Shown here piece by piece: positions 58,692 through 64,000 of a stretch of DNA of 64,000 bases. The stretch covers positions 2,232,001 to 2,296,000 of the forward strand of contig NZ_WOWL01000001.1 of NCBI RefSeq assembly GCF_009741265.1, read 5' to 3'. The DNA comes from Pseudarthrobacter sp. GA104 (GTDB lineage Bacteria; Actinomycetota; Actinomycetes; Actinomycetales; Micrococcaceae). The position numbers were made by a program, and so were the translations under genes. How positions within the stretch are numbered: position 1 is the first letter of the stretch; every line of letters begins with the position of its first letter. The notes beneath the pieces were generated by a model. That model had not been told where the DNA came from. It was given only the letters and a program-made list of their open reading frames with translations, and did no database searches.

Positions 58692-59573
58692 ATGAGTAAT
58701 CGAACTGAGTCCTACCTCGTGGGACTGGTCGGCGACGGCGTGATGCCGTCACTCACCCCGCCCATGCACGAACGCGAAGGTGATGTGCAGGGACTGCGCT
58801 ACCTTTACCGGCCCATCGACCTCCTGGAACTGGGCCTTTCCGGGGAATCCGTGGGAGAGCTCCTCAAGAGCGCCCGGAACCTCGGCTTCAATGGCCTGAA
58901 CATCACCCACCCCTGCAAGCAGCTGGTCCTGCAGCACCTGGATGAGGTTTCTCCGGACGCCCGCCGGCTGGGCGCCGTCAACACCGTGGTGATCGAGGAC
59001 GGCCGGTTCGTCGGCCACAACACCGACTTTTCCGGCTTTGCCGCCGCACTGGCTTCCGGCCTCCCTGCCGCAAAGCTGGACCGAGTGGTGCAGCTGGGTG
59101 CCGGCGGTGCCGGTTCCGCCGTCGCCTACGCCCTGCTCTCCGCCGGTGTCCGCCACCTGGACCTCGTGGACATGGACGCCGCCCGCGGTGCCGCCCGGGC
59201 CGCTGAACTGGCCGGCTTCTTTCCGGACAGCACCGTGACGGCACGGACGACGACGGAGCTGCCGCGGCTGATGCCCTTGGCCGACGGCCTGGTGCACTGC
59301 ACCCCCGTGGGCATGGCCGCCCACCCCGGCGTTCCCCTCGACCTGGACCTGCTGGAGCCCCGGCACTGGGTGGCGGACATCGTCTACCGCCCCATCGAGA
59401 CCGAACTTGTCCGCGGCGCCCGCGCCAAGGGCTGCGACGTGCTGGACGGCGGCCGCATGGCCGTGGGCCAGGCCGCCGACGCCTTCCGCATCTTTACCGG
59501 CCTCGAAGCGGACCCGGACCGCATGCGCAGCCACTTCCTGGAACTTGTGGCCGCAGAGGAGGTGGCTGCCTGA
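58692..59573 (+). CDS. Shikimate/quinate dehydrogenase (AroE family)
   Basis: The 293-residue protein has the AroE fold: the substrate motif LNITHPCKQL, AVNTVVIEDGRFVGHNTDFSGF with the catalytic-region Lys/Asp pattern, and an NAD(P) site (VVQLGAGGAGSAVAYALLSAG, VDMDAARG with an acidic end that favours NAD+). AAAGGAG precedes the ATG at 58692. NAD preference and the adjoining 3-dehydroshikimate dehydratase indicate a catabolic quinate/shikimate dehydrogenase rather than the biosynthetic AroE. It overlaps the next start by one base (TGATG). Confidence 0.88.
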   Translation: MSNRTESYLVGLVGDGVMPSLTPPMHEREGDVQGLRYLYRPIDLLELGLSGESVGELLKSARNLGFNGLNITHPCKQLVLQHLDEVSPDARRLGAVNTVVIEDGRFVGHNTDFSGFAAALASGLPAAKLDRVVQLGAGGAGSAVAYALLSAGVRHLDLVDMDAARGAARAAELAGFFPDSTVTARTTTELPRLMPLADGLVHCTPVGMAAHPGVPLDLDLLEPRHWVADIVYRPIETELVRGARAKGCDVLDGGRMAVGQAADAFRIFTGLEADPDRMRSHFLELVAAEEVAA

Positions 59574-61456
59574 TGCGCACCGGAATTGCCACCGTCTGCC
59601 TCTCCGGCACGCTGAAGGAAAAGATGCAGGCCTGCGCCATCGCGGGCTTCGACGGCATCGAGATCTTCGAACAGGACCTGGTCACTTCGCCGCTGAGCCC
59701 CGAGGATGTGCGGAAGATGGCCGCAGACCTCGGTCTGGGACTGGACCTCTACCAGCCGTTCCGGGATTTCGACGGCGTCACCCCGGACCTGCTGAAGGCC
59801 AACCTTCGGCGTGCTGAAGCGAAGTTCAAGCTGATGTCCCGGCTGGGCATGGACACCATCCTCGTCTGCTCGAACGTGGCTACGGCCACCATCGACGACG
59901 ACGACCTCCGCGCCTCCCAGCTCTCCGAACTCGCGGAGCTGGCAGGGGAGCACGGCATCAGGGTCGCCTACGAGGCCCTGGCCTGGGGCAAGTACGTCAA
60001 TGACTACGAGCACGCCTACCGCCTGGTGGAGATGGTGGACCACCCCAACTTCGGCACGTGCCTTGACTCCTTCCACATCCTCTCCCGCGACTGGGACACC
60101 GCGCCCATCGAGAAGATCAACGCGGAGAAGATCTTCTTTGTCCAGCTGGCGGACGCCCCCAAGCTCTCCATGGACGTCCTGTCCTGGAGCCGCCACTACC
60201 GCGTGTTCCCCGGCGAAGGCCAGTTCGAGCTCGCCAAGTTCATGGGCCACGTGGTCCGTGCCGGCTACGCCGGCCTGGTCTCGCTGGAAGTCTTCAACGA
60301 CGTCTTCCGCCAGTCCGACGTCGACCGCACGGCCGTGGACGCCATGCGGTCGCTGATCTGGCTGGAGGAACAGAGTGCCAAATGGCTGTCAGGCACCGCG
60401 GAAGCCGCAGGCGGCAGCAGTGCTGCCTCCCGCCGTCGTTATCCCATGGAACTGGCCACCCTGCCCAAGGTGAACGAACCGGCCGGCTTCAATTTCGCCG
60501 AGGTCAAGGCGGACGACACCGTGCAGCTTGAGAAGCTCCTGGGGCAGCTCGGCTTCGAATTCGAGGGCCGGCACCGCACCAAGGACGTCCAGCTGTGGAC
60601 CATGGGCCAGGCCCGCGTGATCATCAACGAGCAGGCGGCATCACACGCCGAGCCGTCCATCGCCGCGCTGGGTTTCGACGTCGATTCCCCCGTGATTGCC
60701 TCGGCCCGCGCGCAGCAGCTGAAGGCGCCCGTGGTGGCCCGCAAGGTCCAGGCGGACGAGGAAGTATTCCAGGGCATTTCCGCCCCGGACTCCACTGAGA
60801 TCTTCCTGTGCCAGGGTAGTCCCGACGGCACGGCCGCATGGACGCATGAGTTCGGCGAGGGGCTGGAGCACCCGCGGGTGGCGCGGAACGCGGTCATTGA
60901 CCATGTGAACCTCGCCCAGCCGTGGCAGCACTTCGACGAAGCCGTCCTCTTCTACACCAGCGCCCTGGCACTGGAACCGCAGCCGTTCGCCGAAGTCCCC
61001 AGCCCCAGCGGGCTGGTGCGCTCCCAGGTCATGCAGACGTCCGACGGCGCGGTGCGGCTGGTGCTGAACCTGGCGCCGGTGCAGCAGGCCGCCGGGCAAG
61101 GTACCCAGAGCGTGCCCAAGACTTACCAGGAGCACATCGCCTTCGCCGTGGACGACCTCGTGGCCGCCGCCAGAGCCGCCCGTGACCGGGGGCTGGAATT
61201 CCTGCAGATCCCCGCGAACTACTACGAGGACCTGGACGCCCGCTTCGACCTCGAACCCGGATTCCTGGCCACCCTCAAGGACCTCAACCTCCTGTACGAC
61301 CACGATGCCGACGGCGAATTCCTCCACTTCTACACGGCCACCGTTGGCAGCGTGTTCTTCGAAATGGTGGAACGCCGCGGCAACTATGACGGCTACGGGG
61401 CACCCAACGCCCCGGTCCGCCACGCAGTGCAGTACGACTCGCTGCACCGCACCTGA
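59573..61456 (+). CDS. qsuB: 3-Dehydroshikimate dehydratase fused to HPPD-like domain (QsuB type)
   Basis: The 627-residue protein has an N-terminal sugar phosphate isomerase/epimerase-type TIM barrel (TGIATVCLSGTLKEKMQACAIAGFDGIEIFEQDL), which converts 3-dehydroshikimate to protocatechuate. It has a C-terminal vicinal-oxygen-chelate region of the 4-hydroxyphenylpyruvate dioxygenase type (IDHVNLAQPWQHFDEAVLFYTSALAL, then QEHIAFAVDDLVAAARAARDRGLEFLQIP). The two-domain form matches QsuB of Corynebacterium. Both halves look intact. Placed after the dehydrogenase and before protocatechuate dioxygenase. Confidence 0.88.
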   Translation: MRTGIATVCLSGTLKEKMQACAIAGFDGIEIFEQDLVTSPLSPEDVRKMAADLGLGLDLYQPFRDFDGVTPDLLKANLRRAEAKFKLMSRLGMDTILVCSNVATATIDDDDLRASQLSELAELAGEHGIRVAYEALAWGKYVNDYEHAYRLVEMVDHPNFGTCLDSFHILSRDWDTAPIEKINAEKIFFVQLADAPKLSMDVLSWSRHYRVFPGEGQFELAKFMGHVVRAGYAGLVSLEVFNDVFRQSDVDRTAVDAMRSLIWLEEQSAKWLSGTAEAAGGSSAASRRRYPMELATLPKVNEPAGFNFAEVKADDTVQLEKLLGQLGFEFEGRHRTKDVQLWTMGQARVIINEQAASHAEPSIAALGFDVDSPVIASARAQQLKAPVVARKVQADEEVFQGISAPDSTEIFLCQGSPDGTAAWTHEFGEGLEHPRVARNAVIDHVNLAQPWQHFDEAVLFYTSALALEPQPFAEVPSPSGLVRSQVMQTSDGAVRLVLNLAPVQQAAGQGTQSVPKTYQEHIAFAVDDLVAAARAARDRGLEFLQIPANYYEDLDARFDLEPGFLATLKDLNLLYDHDADGEFLHFYTATVGSVFFEMVERRGNYDGYGAPNAPVRHAVQYDSLHRT

Positions 61457-61514
61457 GCAGCACTGCCTGTACACCTGACAACCGCCCAAACCGAAAACCA
61501 GAAAGGAGCCAGCC

Positions 61515-62402
61515 GTGCCGGAAGACATCAACGCCGAGCTTGAAACGGACGAGTCTGTGCCGCCCGCCGAGCCCAAGGCAGCCCACCTGCCCCTGGACCT
61601 CGCCATCGAAACCCAGGCTGACCTCAGTGCGGAGATCAGTGCCCTGGGCGAGGCCTATGCCCGGGCCCTCAAAGACGGTGCGCCCGCCGAGACCCAGCCC
61701 CGGCTGGACTACCCGCCCTACCGCTCCAGCATCCTGCGGCATCCCACCAAGAGCCTGCAGCATGCGGACCCGGAGACCATCGAACTGTACTCCCCGGCCT
61801 TCGGGCACCAGGACGTCCATGCACTGGAATCGGACCTGACCATCCAGCACAACGGCGAGCCGCAGGGTGAGCGCATCATCGTGTCCGGCCGGGTCCTGGA
61901 CGGCGACGGCCGCCCGGTGGCCGGCCAGCTGGTGGAGATCTGGCAGGCCAACTCCTCCGGCCGCTACATCCACAAGCGTGACCAGCACCCCGCGCCGATC
62001 GATCCCAACTTCACCGGCATCGGCCGCTGCATCACCGGCCCGGACGGCTCCTACCGGTTCATCACCATCAAGCCCGGCGCCTACCCGTGGAAGAACCACC
62101 TGAACGCCTGGCGCCCGGCGCACATCCACTTCTCCCTGTTCGGCACGGAGTTCACCCAGCGCATCATCACCCAGATGTACTTCCCCGGTGACCAGCTCTT
62201 CCCGCTGGACCCGATCTACCAGACCATCGTGGACCAGGATGCCCGCGACCGGCTGGTGGCCACATACGACCACAGCCTCACCGAGCCCGAGTGGGCCCTG
62301 GGCTACAACTGGGACATCGTCCTGACCGGGCCCAAGCGCACCTGGACCGAAAACGAGGCGTTCGGTACCGCAGGCGACAGCAATGAAGAGGCAGGGGAAT
62401 AG
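61515..62402 (+). CDS. pcaH: Protocatechuate 3,4-dioxygenase, beta subunit
   Basis: The 295-residue protein has the intradiol dioxygenase fold. Iron ligands fit Tyr in GRYIHKRDQHPAPID, Tyr in PGAYPWKNHLNAWRPAHIHFS and the two His of that last segment. DGRPVAGQLVEIWQANSSGRY is the family motif. The N-terminal 60 residues are an extra hydrophilic extension. AAAGGAG precedes the GTG at 61515. It opens the ring of protocatechuate between the hydroxyls. It is followed by the alpha subunit gene. Confidence 0.93.
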   Translation: MPEDINAELETDESVPPAEPKAAHLPLDLAIETQADLSAEISALGEAYARALKDGAPAETQPRLDYPPYRSSILRHPTKSLQHADPETIELYSPAFGHQDVHALESDLTIQHNGEPQGERIIVSGRVLDGDGRPVAGQLVEIWQANSSGRYIHKRDQHPAPIDPNFTGIGRCITGPDGSYRFITIKPGAYPWKNHLNAWRPAHIHFSLFGTEFTQRIITQMYFPGDQLFPLDPIYQTIVDQDARDRLVATYDHSLTEPEWALGYNWDIVLTGPKRTWTENEAFGTAGDSNEEAGE

Positions 62403-62406
62403 GCAG

Positions 62407-62970
62407 ATGAGCAACCAGACCAAACTTGTTCCGACCCCCGGCCAGACCGTCGGTCCCTTCTACGGCTACGCCCTGCCCTTCGAGAAGGACAACGAGCTGC
62501 TGGCCCCGGGTTCACCCGGCTCCATCCGGCTCCAGGGCACGGTGTACGACGGCGCCGGACACACCATCCCCGACGCCATCCTGGAAATCTGGCAGCCCGA
62601 CGCCCAGGGCAACGTGGTCCAGAAGACCGGGTCCCTGGTCCGCGACGGCTACACCTTCACCGGGTGGGGCCGCGGCGCCGTGGGCAACTCCGGCGTCTTC
62701 ACCTTCACCACGGTCAACCCCGGTCCCACCAAGCCGGGCGCGGCACCGTTCATCTCCGTGGCGCTCTTTGCCCGCGGCCTGACCAACCGGCTGTTCACCC
62801 GCATCTACCTGCCGGAAGACACCGGGGCGCTGGCCAGCGACCCCCTGCTCAGCTCCCTGGATCCGGAGCGCCGCAAGACACTCATCGCCCGCCGCGACCC
62901 TGACGGCGGCCTCACCTGGGACATCCGCCTGCAGGGTGAGGGCGAGACCGTCTTCCTGGACTTCCAGTGA
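62407..62970 (+). CDS. pcaG: Protocatechuate 3,4-dioxygenase, alpha subunit
   Basis: The 187-residue protein has LVPTPGQTVGPFYGYALPF at the N-terminus and the intradiol motif AGHTIPDAILEIWQPDAQGNV, but lacks the four iron ligands of the beta subunit, as usual for the alpha chain. I set the start at ATG 62407, 4 bp after the pcaH stop, instead of an in-frame ATG at 62383 inside pcaH. Alpha and beta form the (alpha-beta)n enzyme. The stop overlaps the pcaB start. Confidence 0.93.
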   Translation: MSNQTKLVPTPGQTVGPFYGYALPFEKDNELLAPGSPGSIRLQGTVYDGAGHTIPDAILEIWQPDAQGNVVQKTGSLVRDGYTFTGWGRGAVGNSGVFTFTTVNPGPTKPGAAPFISVALFARGLTNRLFTRIYLPEDTGALASDPLLSSLDPERRKTLIARRDPDGGLTWDIRLQGEGETVFLDFQ

Positions 62971-64000
62971 CCGGAGCCGCCGGCCTGGGAGATACGGCCG
63001 CCTTCGGAGGAGAGGGCGACGCCGGACTGCTGAGCCCCGTCTCGGCGTCGCCCCTTGTGGCGGCGCTGACCGGGGACCGCGCAGTCCTGGCAGCGATCCT
63101 CGCCGTCGAGTCCGGCTGGGCCGCCGTGCTGGAGAAGGAGGGCCTAGCACCTGCCGGTGCCGCCGCCGTCGTGTCCGCTGCCGCGGAACCCGGCCGGTAC
63201 AGCGTGGCCGCCATCGCCCGGCGTGCCCAGGGCGGCGGCAACCCGGTCATCCCGCTGCTTGCCGACTTGCGGAAGCAGGTTGCCGCGCTGGATGCCGCCA
63301 ATCTTGGGGCGGGGGAAGCCGTGCATACCTCCCTGACCAGCCAGGACGTCCTGGACACCGCCCTCATGCTGGTGGCCCGCAACACCGCGGCGGCGCTGCT
63401 GGGTGACCTGAAACGCACGACGGCGGCGCTCGCGGCCCTGGCGGAACGGCATGCGGATACGTTGTGCGTGGGCAGGAGCCTGACGCAGCATTCCCTGCCC
63501 TTCACGTTCGGACTGCGGGCCGCACAGTGGTTCCAGGGCACGGCTGCCGCAGGCCGGCAGCTGGCGGGCCTGGACTTCCCGGTCCAGTTCGGCGGCGCGG
63601 CGGGCACCCTCGCGGCTGCCACTGTACTGACCCGCGGTTCAGCTGCCACCCCCTTCGGGCTCGCCGATGCCCTGGCCTCCCAGCTCGGCCTGGCCACGGC
63701 CCCTGCACCGTGGCACACCAACCGGCTGGCCGTGACGTCGCTGGGCAACGCCCTGGCCGCGGTGCTGGACGCCTTCGGCAAGGTCGCGGCGGATGTCCTG
63801 TTCCTGAGCCGTCCCGAGGTCGGCGAGCTGGCTGAGCCGCGGGCCGCCGGCCGGGGGGTCTCTTCCGCCATGCCGCAGAAACAGAACCCCGTGTTGTCCG
63901 TGCTGGTCCGCAGCGCCGCGCTGCAGGCCCCGGCCCTGGCCGCCCAGCTGCACCTGGCCGCCGCCAACTTCAACGACGAACGCCCGGACGCCGCGTGGCA
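62967..64000 (+). CDS. pcaB: 3-Carboxy-cis,cis-muconate cycloisomerase, N-terminal part (3' end outside window)
   Basis: The frame starts at GTG 62967, overlapping the pcaG stop by 4 bp, and stays open to the window end (about 344 residues). It has the fumarase/adenylosuccinate lyase superfamily signatures: LTSQDVLDTALMLV and SSAMPQKQNPVLSVL, the latter being the conserved GSS-x-MP-x-K-x-NP loop. It cyclises 3-carboxy-cis,cis-muconate, the product of PcaGH, to 4-carboxymuconolactone. pcaC, pcaD and downstream genes presumably follow beyond the window. Confidence 0.9.
   Translation, partial: MTGAAGLGDTAAFGGEGDAGLLSPVSASPLVAALTGDRAVLAAILAVESGWAAVLEKEGLAPAGAAAVVSAAAEPGRYSVAAIARRAQGGGNPVIPLLADLRKQVAALDAANLGAGEAVHTSLTSQDVLDTALMLVARNTAAALLGDLKRTTAALAALAERHADTLCVGRSLTQHSLPFTFGLRAAQWFQGTAAAGRQLAGLDFPVQFGGAAGTLAAATVLTRGSAATPFGLADALASQLGLATAPAPWHTNRLAVTSLGNALAAVLDAFGKVAADVLFLSRPEVGELAEPRAAGRGVSSAMPQKQNPVLSVLVRSAALQAPALAAQLHLAAANFNDERPDAAW

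Overview
The window is high-GC DNA from an actinobacterium, most likely an Arthrobacter/Pseudarthrobacter-type member of the Micrococcaceae. The evidence is dense gene packing with many 4-bp stop/start overlaps, GTG and TTG starts, an actinobacterial rpsF-ssb-rpsR-rplI-dnaB block, a CsoR/CopZ/CopA copper locus, a class F-like sortase and a QsuB-type fused dehydroshikimate dehydratase. The genus is inference from gene content; no 16S gene, tRNA, insertion sequence, prophage or CRISPR array was seen.

Layout. 1-13 kb is ordinary chromosomal content: the end of a GT87-like membrane protein, an FAD oxidoreductase, a penicillin-binding lipoprotein, an ABC-F ATPase, a DeoR regulator with an MFS transporter, a PAP2/diacylglycerol kinase fusion, an ABC exporter and an amino-acid permease. 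An M18 aminopeptidase follows at 13-14.3 kb. 14.5-27.8 kb is the accessory region, a cell-surface glycan-type cluster. It holds two family-2 glycosyltransferases (one frameshifted at a G/T run), a 1535-residue secreted protein built of almost identical 1200-bp DNA repeats, and a tight run of seven genes: HprK-like kinase, GT2, flippase, GT-C-like membrane protein, two tiny membrane proteins and a metallophosphoesterase. A minus-strand phosphatase-like lipoprotein converges on it.

29-35.5 kb is the ribosomal/replication block. A likely S6:S18-binding leader precedes rpsF, and a 658-bp gap before dnaB is rich in DnaA-box-like 9-mers. A secreted protein, an FMN reductase and two small membrane proteins (one with L7/L12-CTD-like repeats) lie between rplI and dnaB. 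35.4-45 kb carries a double-hotdog thioesterase, DoxX, MATE and EamA transporters, a CGNR regulator, an orphan WXG100 protein, DUF2277 and the copper operon with two CsoR-type palindromes. 45-56 kb holds a universal stress protein, a sortase with a neighbouring proline-rich wall protein, a BNR-repeat/ThiS-like gene pair, an aminotransferase, a GH13 enzyme overlapping an LLM flavin oxidoreductase, an AEC carrier and an ATP-dependent DNA ligase.

56-64 kb is a coherent hydroaromatic catabolic locus: a divergent MHS-family transporter and IclR regulator, then shikimate/quinate dehydrogenase, QsuB-like dehydroshikimate dehydratase, protocatechuate 3,4-dioxygenase beta and alpha subunits, and the start of pcaB. 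Together these would take up quinate or shikimate, convert it to protocatechuate and feed the beta-ketoadipate pathway. The parts least explained by known systems are the 14.5-27.8 kb glycan cluster with its repeat protein, the DnaA-box region, the sortase pair and the L12-like membrane protein.
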